The notes: generated from the letters alone by a model not told the origin. Shown: positions 1 through 9,001, numbered from the stretch's first letter. The stretch is DNA of 64,000 nucleotides from Pseudomonas fluorescens (GCF_902497785.1 NZ_CABVHK010000026.1:20179-84178); one strand, 5' to 3'. A program made the numbers and translations.

Positions 1-27
1 AGTCATCAGCCTTCTGGGGAGCCGGGA

Positions 28-543
28 ATGGACACAACTCGACGTGTACCAGGCAGAGCCTACCAAAAGGTTCGCGATCCCGAACGGCTGCTCATTGAAG
101 AGCGCGCCGAAGCTCTATCCGCTGCCGGCTACCCGCTGCCAGCTGATGACCCGGCCATGTACGCCGAGCGAAGGCTGAAGGAGGCCAGAGCGGCAGCGCG
201 TTCATCCCAGGTAGGTAGCATTAGCGAAAGCACTGCGGCTGAGCTCTCCGCAAGAGAGGTATGCCAGGTTCTAAGGGAGGCGATTTTCGGTCGAAGCGTT
301 ATGGGTAGGGTGGGTCATGAATCGTGGGACGAAATTTATGCCGGCCACTTCCAGATCAATGTAGATGGTTGGGAGATATCGATTTACAACGACTGCGATC
401 AGCTCGACTACTGCGAACAATGCGTCAGTCCAGATGGGCGACACTGGTCGTTTGACTCCGGGGATCGCTTTGGCACTGATCCAGTTGCACTGCTCAGCAC
501 ATGGGAACATCAGACACTTGAGCGGATGTTGAAGGAGTTGTAA
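28..543 (+). CDS. DUF7693-like hypothetical protein
   Basis: A 171-residue soluble protein of unknown function. The N-terminal third is charged (Arg/Glu-rich), and the C-terminal half has the pattern I associate with the small Pseudomonas DUF7693 family: an AREVCQVLREA helix followed by a beta-rich segment with GWEISIYNDCDQLDYCEQC and FGTDPVALLSTWE. The ATG at 28 follows a good ribosome binding site (GGGGAG), so the gene appears complete. The extra 70 N-terminal residues are longer than the core domain and could be an added module. No signal peptide or membrane segment. The family name is from memory; function is not known. Confidence 0.6.
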   Translation: MDTTRRVPGRAYQKVRDPERLLIEERAEALSAAGYPLPADDPAMYAERRLKEARAAARSSQVGSISESTAAELSAREVCQVLREAIFGRSVMGRVGHESWDEIYAGHFQINVDGWEISIYNDCDQLDYCEQCVSPDGRHWSFDSGDRFGTDPVALLSTWEHQTLERMLKEL

Positions 544-754
544 GTCCGAATTGCCGTATCGTTGCGTGTCCCTGGAGGAACGGCTGTCGTGAACCAAGCC
601 TTGTCGTAAACGCCAGCGTCTTGGCCCTGCGGGCTTCCATCCTCACGCCTTCGGCTGTCGCCTGCGCGCTCCGCTTGCTTTGATCATTCTTGAGTGGATA
701 ACGCGATGCTTTTGCTCCTGCTATTCTGCCGACTCTGACCATGGAGGTGATCAA

Positions 755-964
755 GTGCAGAGTGAATATTCGCTATCAGATGTGCTGGAAAGGATGTACG
801 AAAACCAGCTCGCCCTAGAGGCAGCCCTGATGGAGTTGACCCTCCACGTCGAGGCTCACGGTCATGCAGATGTTGGGAATAATGTCCGAGGTGCCCTCGA
901 GACAATCGGCGAGAACTCGGGCCACATAAAACAGGGCTTGGCGCGTCTCAGCAAGCTCCCATGA
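755..964 (+). CDS. small hypothetical protein, coupled to the next gene
   Basis: A 69-residue, mostly helical acidic protein. The longer open frame reaches back to a TTG at 680, but the GTG at 755 is preceded by an excellent Shine-Dalgarno GGAGGTGA five bases upstream and is chosen as start. The stop codon overlaps the ATG of the following gene (ATGA), so the two are probably translated together. The helix pattern (LERMYENQLALEAALMEL) suggests a short coiled coil or bundle. Not recognised. The upstream 545-750 stretch holds no other gene that I can see. Confidence 0.55.
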   Translation: MQSEYSLSDVLERMYENQLALEAALMELTLHVEAHGHADVGNNVRGALETIGENSGHIKQGLARLSKLP

Positions 965-1437
965 GGCAGCCGCTCTTTGATTTTGATCTCAAACGCGTCT
1001 CACGCGAGCACTATATAACCGGCAAAGCTGCGATCAATTTTCCGCACGCTGGGAGCACTACTGGTGGGTGGCATTTTCTGTCGTACTTCGACCGCGAGAC
1101 CGAGGTGTTGAAGGTGTCGCTGGCAGGTATCCACTATCCTGACACCACCAGTTTTTTTGGCGACGAAGGCATCGTTGATGTCACTGAGCAAATGGCGAAG
1201 CGTGGCTGGTCTGTAGAAAGTCGAAAGTTTTACATGGCGGATCACTACAGAGCTGCTGCAGATATGGTTGTCAGGTGGGCTCTTAGTGACTCAGATCACT
1301 GCAATGTCGAGATTGATGAGTGGTTTCCATCCCCTACCGATAAGCAAAGATTGCTCGATCTCCTGGATACCGGGGAGCCGCAGCTTCTTGAGATGGGCAG
1401 ACTCAAAAAGGTAGAAGCCTGGCTTCACTCGCAGTAA
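961..1437 (+). CDS. hypothetical protein, second gene of a coupled pair
   Basis: A 158-residue soluble protein starting within the stop codon of the 69-residue gene (ATGA overlap). It has alternating beta strands and amphipathic helices, no signal peptide and no metal-binding motifs. Visible features are a Gly/Trp turn near residue 36 (TTGGWHFLSYF) and an acidic C-terminal half. I do not recognise the family. The tight overlap suggests that the two proteins act together, but nothing in the sequence shows what they do. Confidence 0.6.
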   Translation: MRQPLFDFDLKRVSREHYITGKAAINFPHAGSTTGGWHFLSYFDRETEVLKVSLAGIHYPDTTSFFGDEGIVDVTEQMAKRGWSVESRKFYMADHYRAAADMVVRWALSDSDHCNVEIDEWFPSPTDKQRLLDLLDTGEPQLLEMGRLKKVEAWLHSQ

Positions 1438-1614
1438 CGCTACCTCAGCATCTGCGGCATCAAGGCCACCCTAGCCAATCGAGGGAATGTGCTGTCGAAC
1501 TTAAATTAGGTTTGCCCAACGAACGCGCTGGAGTTTTTCGCGTCATGGTTGCTTACTAGGAGCCAAAAACTGTTGTCATTGCGAAAAGCACATCCCTCCT
1601 CGTTGCTTTTACTC

Positions 1615-2997
1615 TTAGTCTGCAGGCCACGCAGCTAAGCGGATCACAAAGGTCGTATGGCCTTCTCTGGAGACGCATCCGACGGTGCCGTCATGGGCGT
1701 CTACCAATGATTTGACGATTGCCAAACCTAGCCCGGCATTGTTTGTAGCACCATCTCTACGTGCGGGATCAGCTCTGTAAAAGCGGTCAAACAGGCGGGG
1801 CAGATGCTCTGCTGCTATCTCCTCTCCGGGGTTCGTCACTGACACGCTGATCATGCTACCCAACGACTCGATTTTTACGGAGACAGTGCAGTCAGGAGGG
1901 GTATACCTAAGCGCATTAGAAAGTAAATTCGAGATCATCCTATCCAACATCGTACCGTCACCATAGACCGCGCCGTGTCCGGAGACTTGTAGCTTTACTC
2001 CGGTGTCCTCTGCCAGCAACTGGTAATACTCGAAGAGTTTTTCGACCACCGAACGCAACTCGACTTTCTCTTTGGCAGGTAGAACCAGACCGTTGTCCGA
2101 TTTTGCCAAGAAAAGCATGCCGTCAATAATGCTGGAGAGCCGGTTGAGATCCTCCAGGTTGGAATAGAGATTCTCTTCATAAGTGTCCGGCGCACGCTTC
2201 TTTGAGAGGATGACTTCGGTGTGCGTGCGCAGATTGCTGATAGGGGTTCGTAGCTCGTGCGCAATATCGGCTGAAAAGTTGGACAGCCGAACAAAAGACT
2301 CTTCAAGGCGAGCAAGCATGGCGTTGAACGAAGAGACAAGGCTCTCAAGCTCACGAGGCACCGAGTCCATCGGGATGCGCTCTTTCAGCGAACCGGCTGA
2401 CATTGAGGCCGCGACTTGCGTCACTTGTGCGACCGGCTTCAACCCGCTCCGCGCCACCAGCCACCCTAAGGCTGCGCTGACTAGAGCGCTGATAGCCAGC
2501 CCAATGACCAGCCACCAACGCAAAGTTTCAACGAAGTGCATGTGACTGGTGATATCCATACTCAACCAGGCAGTTAGTGGCTCAGTTTCATTCACTAAAT
2601 GAACTTGTGCCCTCATGCCTCTGTACATATGGCCGCCAGCAGTCCACTCCGACATGTCCTCCACTGCCTCATGAGCGGCAGCAGGAGGTTGTGCAGCGCC
2701 GTTGGGGGTAGCGAAGATCGTCCTTCCACCTTTGGTGACAATCGATGCTGAAAGCTCCTGATGGGCACCTAGCAGGGCTTGCAGTTGCAACACCACCTCT
2801 GAAGTGTCTACGGAGCCAGCTTCGCCATCCATGATTTGCCGAATGGATTCGAGCTTTTCCATCATGAGTTGACGGTCGAGGCCTTTGAAGTGGTGACGAC
2901 TGAACGCATCGAAGGTAAAGCCAGCTACAACCAGCACGGCAACGACTGCACAGACGAACATCATGCTCAAACGAAGGGTAAGAGATGCTCGCTTCAT
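1615..2997 (-). CDS. copS: heavy-metal sensor histidine kinase CopS/CusS
   Basis: Inner-membrane copper-sensing histidine kinase of 460 residues that phosphorylates CopR. Order of parts: TM1 about 9-31, a periplasmic sensor loop about 32-158, TM2 about 160-182, HAMP about 183-236, a HisKA domain with the phospho-accepting His248 in ADIAHELRTPISNL, then the ATPase domain with the N box (NLLSNALRY, about 357-365) and G box (GLGLAIV, about 422-428). Length and order match the CusS/CopS/IrlS heavy-metal kinases. It overlaps the end of copR by four bases, so the pair is one transcript reading leftward. The ligand is inferred from the adjoining cop genes. Confidence 0.92.
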   Translation of the reverse strand: MKRASLTLRLSMMFVCAVVAVLVVAGFTFDAFSRHHFKGLDRQLMMEKLESIRQIMDGEAGSVDTSEVVLQLQALLGAHQELSASIVTKGGRTIFATPNGAAQPPAAAHEAVEDMSEWTAGGHMYRGMRAQVHLVNETEPLTAWLSMDITSHMHFVETLRWWLVIGLAISALVSAALGWLVARSGLKPVAQVTQVAASMSAGSLKERIPMDSVPRELESLVSSFNAMLARLEESFVRLSNFSADIAHELRTPISNLRTHTEVILSKKRAPDTYEENLYSNLEDLNRLSSIIDGMLFLAKSDNGLVLPAKEKVELRSVVEKLFEYYQLLAEDTGVKLQVSGHGAVYGDGTMLDRMISNLLSNALRYTPPDCTVSVKIESLGSMISVSVTNPGEEIAAEHLPRLFDRFYRADPARRDGATNNAGLGLAIVKSLVDAHDGTVGCVSREGHTTFVIRLAAWPAD

Positions 2998-3677
2998 TCT
3001 GTGTCAGGAGCGTCTAGCATGTAGCCCATTCCCCTCGTCGTCTGAATCAGCTTGGTGTCGAAATCATCATCGATTTTGGCCCGGAGCCGGCGAATTGCTA
3101 CTTCGATCACGTTGGTATCACTGTCGAAGTTCATATCCCAAACCTGCGATGCGATCAGTGATTTTGGCAGGACTTCCCCTCTACGGCGCATAAGGAGTTC
3201 TAAGAGGGAGAATTCCTTTGCGGTGAGGTCAATACGTCGACCTGAGCGTGAGGCACGGCGCTTTAGTAGGTCGACCTCCAAATCCCCGATCTTGATAGAT
3301 GTCTGGTTGGGCACGGCGGATCCACGTCGAAGCAAGCTTCTGACGCGAGCTAGTAACTCGGAAAATGCGAAGGGTTTAACGAGATAGTCGTCCGCGCCCA
3401 ACTCCAAACCTTTGACCCGATCATCGACTCCATCCCTGGCCGTTAGAAAAAGCACAGGGACTGAGCTCCCGGATGCACGTACACCCCGGATGACTTCCCA
3501 GCCATCAACGCCCGGCATCATCACGTCCAGAATCAGGAGATCGTAGGTCTCGCTCAGCGCTTGATGTAGCGCCTCCGTTCCCGTCACAACCCGGTCGACA
3601 GTGAAGCCAGCCTCCACCAGACCCTGCTGTAGGTATATTCCGATTTTGGGTTCGTCTTCTGCGACCAAGAGTTTCAT
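2994..3677 (-). CDS. copR: copper response regulator CopR (OmpR type)
   Basis: Response regulator of 227 residues. The receiver domain has the acidic pocket (AEDEP), phospho-acceptor Asp51 (LLILDVMMPGVDG), and the conserved Lys in DDYLVKPF. The C-terminal winged helix is OmpR/PhoB type (TAKEFSLLELLMRR, then VIEVAIRRLRAKID). This is the usual partner of CopS. In Pseudomonas, CopR activates copper-resistance promoters through a cop box; two matching boxes lie just upstream, between this gene and copG, and a third lies before copA. It is transcribed away from copG. Confidence 0.93.
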   Translation of the reverse strand: MKLLVAEDEPKIGIYLQQGLVEAGFTVDRVVTGTEALHQALSETYDLLILDVMMPGVDGWEVIRGVRASGSSVPVLFLTARDGVDDRVKGLELGADDYLVKPFAFSELLARVRSLLRRGSAVPNQTSIKIGDLEVDLLKRRASRSGRRIDLTAKEFSLLELLMRRRGEVLPKSLIASQVWDMNFDSDTNVIEVAIRRLRAKIDDDFDTKLIQTTRGMGYMLDAPDTE

Positions 3678-3737
3678 GAGCGGGCTCCGGTTTTGCGGTG
3701 TTCTAGTGTGCTACCAATCTGACAACTGTGCGCAAGC

Positions 3738-3752
3738 TTACGTAAATGTAAT
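3738..3752. promoter_or_regulatory. cop box 1 (putative CopR site)
   Basis: TTACGTAAATGTAAT lies 61 bp before copR in the copR/copG divergent region. It shares TTAC and ATGTAAT with the boxes at 3824 and 8767, and with the published Pseudomonas cop-box style as I recall it. It is the nearer of the two boxes to copR, so autoregulation is likely. Confidence 0.7.
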
Positions 3753-3823
3753 TGCCTCAACAGCCAACGGTTAACTCCCAGTTACGACAGGCCGGCTTCC
3801 GATGACACCAGCTAGCGGGCGGC

Positions 3824-3838
3824 TTACAGAAATGTAAT
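3824..3838. promoter_or_regulatory. cop box 2 (putative CopR site)
   Basis: TTACAGAAATGTAAT lies about 97 bp before the copG start and 72 bp from cop box 1. It differs from box 1 at two positions. Its placement suggests control of copG. Confidence 0.72.
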
Positions 3839-3934
3839 CGCGATCTGATTTTTTGCGCTTAACCTACGTGGCAGAGGGTGCGGATGCCAAAGGCATAAAG
3901 AGTGACCGCACTAAAACGTGATGAGGTGCATCGA

Positions 3935-4381
3935 ATGTCCAAACGAAAGCTTTTGGTCGCTATGGGGTTGGTGATGTGTGGCATCGCGCAGGCCGCTGAG
4001 CCGCTCACAATTGACGTGCATCGTGACGCGAATTGCGGTTGCTGCAAGGAATGGGTCAAGCACCTTGAATCGAATGGATTCAAGGTAGTCGACCACGTAG
4101 AAAGCAATATGAGCGCTATTAAGCAAAGCTTAGGGGTGCCGCAGGAACTCGCGTCATGCCATACGGCTGTTATCGACGGCAAGTTTGTTGAGGGGCATGT
4201 CCCAGCTGATGAAATCAAGAAGCTGAGTGGTCGCTCCGAACTCGCGGGAATCGCAGTGCCAGGTATGCCCGCAGGTTCTCCCGGCATGGACTACGACCAG
4301 AACCATCAACCCTATCAAGTCCTGGGGGTTACCAAGGCGGGAGCGCAAGAAGTGGTTGCTGATTACCCCGTCAGCCGATAA
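3935..4381 (+). CDS. copG: periplasmic copper-binding DUF411 protein CopG
   Basis: Secreted DUF411-family metal protein of 148 residues. The ATG at 3935, behind an AGGTG ribosome site, is preferred over an upstream in-frame GTG at 3902, because it begins a normal signal peptide (MSKRKLLVAMG, cleavage after AQA). The mature protein opens with the family signature NCGCCKEW, a clustered-Cys copper/thiol site. Later conserved parts are SCHTAV and a GHVPADEI segment. It is divergent from copRS with a cop box in its promoter. A broken second copy of this family lies at 13334. CopG proteins are linked to periplasmic copper handling. Confidence 0.85.
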   Translation: MSKRKLLVAMGLVMCGIAQAAEPLTIDVHRDANCGCCKEWVKHLESNGFKVVDHVESNMSAIKQSLGVPQELASCHTAVIDGKFVEGHVPADEIKKLSGRSELAGIAVPGMPAGSPGMDYDQNHQPYQVLGVTKAGAQEVVADYPVSR

Positions 4382-4431
4382 TCAGGCTCGGATCTGGGCG
4401 GCTTCGGGGTTGCTCAGATCTAGCTGCTAGC

Positions 4432-5367
4432 TCACCCTTGAGCCATATCGATTGAAGGGCTCAATGTTCCTAGCCACGCCACCAAGCAGACGATAACCAC
4501 AGCACAGGTTGACTCAATAAGTACGCTTTTTCTCAAAGCAGTCGCTGCCAGGGAATACTCACCGGCCTCCACAGAGCGCTCGAGTGAAGGACTCAGGTAA
4601 AAACGATTGAGGGTAGCCAGCCCGATCATGCACCCAAAAAGCAGGATTTTTAAAAGCAGAAGGACGCCATAGGTGCTGGTTAAAACTTCTAGCAACGTCG
4701 GCCCGACAATGAAGAGATAGTTAGCGATGCCCGTGACTATGATCGTACCGACAATGAACGCGCCTGCTGTTTCGAAGCCCTTGAGCGCTCGTGACAGCAC
4801 TCGTACGAGTTGCTCCGAATTAGACCTCCTAATGCTCAACATCAAGCCAAACGCCGCGAGAGCTCCGATCCAGCCGCCAGCGGCGAGAAGGTGCAGAATA
4901 TCAGCCGTAAAGTGCCAGAATCGCTGAGTACCTTCGTCCATCGCCCCATGACCTGTCCACGCGAGCGTAGACAAAGCGATGCCGCCTGCCAAGGTCGCAA
5001 CCCCGAGGCTCCATGTTGGCCATCTTGCGCTCTGACTTGCGACAAAAATCACCGCTGCCAGCGAGATCATGCGCGTCACCCAGCTATATCCAATCTCAGT
5101 CTCGTACAACATCATTTCCAGATGAGGTCGCAGCTCCGCCCAGTCGGATGCGCCGCTCATATTTTTTGCCATGACGATGAAGGTGGCTATCGACAAAAAC
5201 ACACCAACAGCAGCGATGCCAGGTAGTAGCGACCCAAAATGCAACACCGCGCCTGATACGCGCTCTTTTCCCCGAAAGCTGTAAAGCCCGAAGACTGCTA
5301 GGCCGAACAGGAGCATCAGGTCTAAGTAGAGCGCGAATCGCAGTACCACATTTAATGAGTCGCTCAT
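4432..5367 (-). CDS. copD: copper resistance membrane protein CopD
   Basis: Polytopic inner-membrane protein of 311 residues with about eight hydrophobic helices, the CopD family implicated in copper uptake across the inner membrane together with CopC. The start is set at the ATG at 5367, two bases after the copC stop; the open frame extends further into copC but has no reason to start there. Conserved features include WTGHGAMDEG and the HFTADILHLLAAGGWIGAL segment, whose His residues probably bind copper. It is the last gene of the leftward copABCD unit and converges on copG. The short gap to copG holds only an imperfect hairpin. Confidence 0.9.
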   Translation of the reverse strand: MSDSLNVVLRFALYLDLMLLFGLAVFGLYSFRGKERVSGAVLHFGSLLPGIAAVGVFLSIATFIVMAKNMSGASDWAELRPHLEMMLYETEIGYSWVTRMISLAAVIFVASQSARWPTWSLGVATLAGGIALSTLAWTGHGAMDEGTQRFWHFTADILHLLAAGGWIGALAAFGLMLSIRRSNSEQLVRVLSRALKGFETAGAFIVGTIIVTGIANYLFIVGPTLLEVLTSTYGVLLLLKILLFGCMIGLATLNRFYLSPSLERSVEAGEYSLAATALRKSVLIESTCAVVIVCLVAWLGTLSPSIDMAQG

Positions 5368-5369
5368 GC

Positions 5370-5753
5370 TTATTTCACTTTGAAAGTTACGGCGCCGGTG
5401 ATCGGGTGGGTGTCGGATGAGACTGCTCGCCATTCCACTTTATAGGTGCCAGTTGTGAGAGGGGAGGCAGGAGTTACGACCATCGTTTTGGGATCACCGC
5501 CACCGGCCACGCTGGCTTTCACACCCATAGGTGAATTGGGCATGCCAGGCATGTCGGTCATGATCAACTTGGCTCCGGAAAACTGAGTGACCAGGTTTTC
5601 AGAAAAGTGCAGCTCAATCTTTGCCGGGGCTTGGCCGTTCTCACCTTCAGCAGGAGTTGAAGACAGCAGCTTCGGGTGGGCTTGGGCAACTGCACTGAGC
5701 AGTAAGCTGGATGAAAGAGCAACGGCCACAACACAGGATTTGAAAACAGACAT
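5370..5753 (-). CDS. copC: periplasmic copper-binding protein CopC
   Basis: Periplasmic copper carrier of 127 residues with a signal peptide cleaved at VAQA|HPKL, giving the N-terminal His that forms the CopC Cu(II) site. Other ligands expected in the family are visible: His in IELHFSENL and the C-terminal SSDTHPITGAVTF. The Met-rich loop TDMPGMPNSPMG probably forms the Cu(I) site. Length and order are typical. It sits between copB and copD and almost touches copD, so the two are probably cotranslated. Confidence 0.93.
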   Translation of the reverse strand: MSVFKSCVVAVALSSSLLLSAVAQAHPKLLSSTPAEGENGQAPAKIELHFSENLVTQFSGAKLIMTDMPGMPNSPMGVKASVAGGGDPKTMVVTPASPLTTGTYKVEWRAVSSDTHPITGAVTFKVK

Positions 5754-5822
5754 GCAAGGCTCCTCACAGCGCTTAGCTGTTGTAATGAGGTTAGGTAATT
5801 ATTTGGTGCCGCTAACTTCGAT

Positions 5823-6770
5823 TTAGAACCACACTCGGACGCCGAGCACTAGGCGTGCTTCGTTATTATCTTCGCCTTCATCGCGGGCATAGTCTGCGGT
5901 TTTGCCGTAAGCCCGATTCCAAGTTACACCGACGTAAGGTGCGAATTGCGGACGGAATTCGTACCGGAGCCGCAAACCAATCTCACTTTCAGACAGCCCT
6001 GATCCAACTCCACGTTGGGGATCGTTTTTGCCATAGAAATTGAATTCTGCCGTCGGTTGCAGAATCAGCTTATTGGTAAGGAGAATGTCGTAGTCACCCT
6101 CCAACCGAGCAGCGGTCTGGCCACCTTCACCCAGATAAGCAGTAGCCTGGGCCTCGAAATTGTAGAGCGCAAGGCCCTGAATACCGAAAGCAGCCCACGT
6201 TTGTGGGTCGCCTGGTTTGAAGTCTTGACGAACCCCACCGACTAAATCCCACCAAGGGCTAATGGCGTGTCCCCATAAAGCGTGAACCTCAGCTTCTTCA
6301 GTCTTTCCATTGGTGCGCTCACCTTCGGTGCGCAACCAAAGGCGATCAACATCTCCCCCTATCCAACCTTGGGCTTCCCAGTTCAGCGCGCTTCCATCGT
6401 CAGCATCCTGCCATTCCAGCTTCTCAAATATAAAAAATGAGTTGAGAGCACTGTCATGGACTTCGTGACCACCAGGGGCGTTATAAACTGCGGCTCTGTC
6501 AGCATCGGTAAGTGGTGGTATCGGAGTCCGACTTTGAGTTTGTGGCTGCTTGGCGGGCTGCATACCCTCCATTTTGCTGTGATCCATGCCCTTCATCTGG
6601 CTGTGATCCATGCCCTGCATCTGGCCCTGATCCATACCCTGCATTTGGCTGTGATCCATGCCCTGCATCTGCCCAGTAGACTCAGCAGCTGCCGGCAAGG
6701 CAACACCAGCAGTGAGAGCGACCGTGAGCACAGCTGAGTGCATGCGAGTCCCGCTTAAGAAATTACTCAT
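5823..6770 (-). CDS. copB: outer-membrane copper resistance protein CopB
   Basis: Outer-membrane beta-barrel protein of 315 residues that binds or sequesters copper with CopA. After a signal peptide (cleavage near AAA|ES) there is a run of five MDHSQMQG-type repeats (roughly residues 30-70) rich in Met, His, Asp and Gln, then the CopB barrel domain beginning at ALNSFFIFEKLEWQ and ending in VLGVRVWF, with a C-terminal aromatic residue as expected for outer-membrane proteins. The ATG at 6770 is chosen: the AAGGAG site abuts the ATG at 6776, too close to serve it, but is well spaced for 6770. It lies 10 bp after the copA stop. Confidence 0.92.
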   Translation of the reverse strand: MSNFLSGTRMHSAVLTVALTAGVALPAAAESTGQMQGMDHSQMQGMDQGQMQGMDHSQMKGMDHSKMEGMQPAKQPQTQSRTPIPPLTDADRAAVYNAPGGHEVHDSALNSFFIFEKLEWQDADDGSALNWEAQGWIGGDVDRLWLRTEGERTNGKTEEAEVHALWGHAISPWWDLVGGVRQDFKPGDPQTWAAFGIQGLALYNFEAQATAYLGEGGQTAARLEGDYDILLTNKLILQPTAEFNFYGKNDPQRGVGSGLSESEIGLRLRYEFRPQFAPYVGVTWNRAYGKTADYARDEGEDNNEARLVLGVRVWF

Positions 6771-6780
6771 AGCCATCTCC

Positions 6781-8643
6781 TTATTCCTCCACGCGCACTT
6801 CACGGAACATGCCCATTTCCATGTGGTACAGGAGATGGCAGTGATAGGCCCAGCGTCCCAACGCATCAGCAGTCACTCGGTAGCTACGCTTTGATCCTGG
6901 CGGCATATCGATGGTGTGTTTGCGGACAAGGAATTGCCCGTTTTCATCTTCAAGGTCGCTCCACATCCCATGCAGGTGGATGGGGTGAGTCATCATGGTG
7001 TCGTTCACGAGAACGAACCGAACTCGCTCGCCGTACTTCAGTTTTAACGGCTCGGCGTCCGAAAACTTCACGCCGTTGAAAGACCAGGAAAACTTTTCCA
7101 TGTGACCAGTCAAGTGCAGTTCGATGGTTCGACTTGGCTCACGTCCATCTGGATCTTCAAACGTGCTCTTTAGGTCAGAGTACGTCAGTACCTTTCGGCC
7201 ATTTTCGCGAAGGCCCATACCGGGATCATCAAGCTTCGGCGATGTCGACATTGCTTGCATGTCGACGAGAGGATTGTTGGACTCTGTGGCTGGGTGCGAC
7301 TGCATTTCTCCCATACCACTCATGCCATCCATGGACATATTGCTGTGATCCATTCCCTGCATGCTGTCCATACCGGACATGCCTTGCACAGCGCCAGAGC
7401 TATCTTTCATGGCTCCACCGTCCATACCTGACATACCCTGCATCGAGTCGTCTCCCATACCGCCCATTTTGCTGTGATCCATTCCAGCCATATCGCCCAT
7501 ACCGGCCATCGCACCGTGATCCATACCGGCCATACCCATGTCGGCCATGGTTACTAGAGGTCGAGGGTCTAGCGCAGGTACTGGAGCAGTCATGCCAGAC
7601 CGGACGGCCAAGGTGCCTCGGGCGTAACCCGACCGATCCATCGACTGCGCAAACAGTGTGTAGGCCTCTTGGGTGGGTTCGACGATCACGTCAAACGTCT
7701 CGGCAGTAGCGATTCTGAACTCATCCACGATTACAGGTTTGACGTACTGGCCATCAGCGGCCACAACAGTCATCTTCAAACCTGGGATACGTACATCGAA
7801 GTAGGACATGGCTGAACCATTGATGAACCTTAACCTAAGCTTTTCGCCAGGTTTGAAGGTGCCAGTCCAGTTGGAGTCTGGAGCCTGTCCGTTCATCAAG
7901 TAGGTGTACGTCGCGCCACTGACGTCCGCAATGTCAGTAGGGTTCATCTTCATCTCGGCCCACATCTTGCGATCAGCGACGGTTGCTGACCAACCTTTGT
8001 CAGCCACGTCATTGATGAAGTCACCCACTGTTCGCTTATGGGTGTTGTAGTAGTCCGCCTGTTTCTTCAGTGTTTTCATCAGCGAAGCCGGATTTTCATC
8101 CGTCCAGTCGCTAAGCATCACCACGAGGTCACGGTCATACTCAAATGGCTCGGGCTCTTTCGCGTCGATTACCAATGGGCCGTATACACCTACCTGTTCT
8201 TGGAAGCCGGAGTGACTGTGATACCAGTACGTTCCGTTCTGCTTGACCTTGAACTGATAGACGTACGTGCCATCAGGCTCAATTCCATGGAAACTAAGGC
8301 CTGGCACACCGTCCATGTTTGCCGGAAGGATAATTCCGTGCCAGTGGATAGAAGTCATATCCTTGAGGCGGTTCTTGACCCGCAAGGTCACGGTATCGCC
8401 CTCACGCCAGCGCAGCTGGGGCCCAGGAATCCCGCCATTTATGGTCATGGCCGTCCGGGAGTTCCCAGTGATATTTACCGGTGTTTCTCCGATGAAGAGG
8501 TCAAACTCTGTACCTGACAAGACATTGGCATCGCCCACTCTAGGGGCGGCCCAGATAGGGGTATGCCAGAGGCCTAAACCACCGAGAATCCCGCCTGCGG
8601 TGAGTCCTTTCACAAAGGTGCGCCGAGAGGTTTTGGCTTGCAT
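6781..8643 (-). CDS. copA: copper resistance multicopper oxidase CopA
   Basis: Periplasmic multicopper oxidase of 620 residues, exported by Tat (SRRTFVKG twin-arginine motif at residues 6-13). Copper ligand motifs are all present: HWHG (100-103), YWYHSHS, the C-terminal THPIHLHGMW and HCHLLYHMEMGMF. Between the second and third cupredoxin domains is a long Met-rich insert (about 370-455) of MAGMDH/MSGMD repeats that probably binds Cu(I). It oxidises Cu(I) and sequesters copper. A cop box lies 124-138 bp before its start. This is the PcoA/CopA oxidase, not the P-type ATPase of the same name. Confidence 0.95.
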   Translation of the reverse strand: MQAKTSRRTFVKGLTAGGILGGLGLWHTPIWAAPRVGDANVLSGTEFDLFIGETPVNITGNSRTAMTINGGIPGPQLRWREGDTVTLRVKNRLKDMTSIHWHGIILPANMDGVPGLSFHGIEPDGTYVYQFKVKQNGTYWYHSHSGFQEQVGVYGPLVIDAKEPEPFEYDRDLVVMLSDWTDENPASLMKTLKKQADYYNTHKRTVGDFINDVADKGWSATVADRKMWAEMKMNPTDIADVSGATYTYLMNGQAPDSNWTGTFKPGEKLRLRFINGSAMSYFDVRIPGLKMTVVAADGQYVKPVIVDEFRIATAETFDVIVEPTQEAYTLFAQSMDRSGYARGTLAVRSGMTAPVPALDPRPLVTMADMGMAGMDHGAMAGMGDMAGMDHSKMGGMGDDSMQGMSGMDGGAMKDSSGAVQGMSGMDSMQGMDHSNMSMDGMSGMGEMQSHPATESNNPLVDMQAMSTSPKLDDPGMGLRENGRKVLTYSDLKSTFEDPDGREPSRTIELHLTGHMEKFSWSFNGVKFSDAEPLKLKYGERVRFVLVNDTMMTHPIHLHGMWSDLEDENGQFLVRKHTIDMPPGSKRSYRVTADALGRWAYHCHLLYHMEMGMFREVRVEE

Positions 8644-8766
8644 ACCGATTCATGTCCCGTCAGTCGGATGTTAGATGTGCGCACTGGGCGTGCCCCTAAG
8701 GGCTAACGCTAGACGAGCTAGTGCGCTTGATGTATCGGAAGATGCCATAAGCCAGCAAACGGGGTG

Positions 8767-8781
8767 ATTACATTTCAGTAA
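8767..8781 (-). promoter_or_regulatory. cop box 3 (putative CopR site before copA)
   Basis: Read on the minus strand, TTACTGAAATGTAAT matches the two boxes near copR at 13 of 15 positions. It lies just after the ptrA-like stop and 124-138 bp before copA, so it can drive copABCD independently of ptrA. Confidence 0.72.
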
Positions 8782-8791
8782 GCTGGTTGGC

Positions 8792-9001
8792 TCAGCAATG
8801 GTGAGGCTGCTTTTCAGCCTTGAGCTTCTCTTGTGCAATATTTTCTTGCGCCTCAGCTCCGGGGGCAGACTTTCCGGTGGCCATTGCCGTCTGGCGAGCT
8901 TGTTCCATGCGCTCAACCGCACGGTCGCCGCCACCTTCGGCAAGGGCCAGGGACGATATAGCCAAACTGAGTGTAAGAATCACAACGTTAGTTGCTCTCA
9001 T
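8792..9001 (-). CDS. PtrA-like small periplasmic copper-induced protein
   Basis: A 69-residue exported protein with signal peptide MRATNVVILTLSLAISSLA, followed by the AEGGGDR motif that I recognise from the PtrA N-terminal family, then a charged helix (AVERMEQARQTAMATGKSA) and a C-terminal PHHC tail that looks like a metal ligand set. PtrA of P. aeruginosa is encoded next to copR and is induced by copper. Start is the ATG after AAGGAG. It lies upstream of copA on the same strand but is separated from it by a cop box. Confidence 0.7.
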   Translation of the reverse strand: MRATNVVILTLSLAISSLALAEGGGDRAVERMEQARQTAMATGKSAPGAEAQENIAQEKLKAEKQPHHC

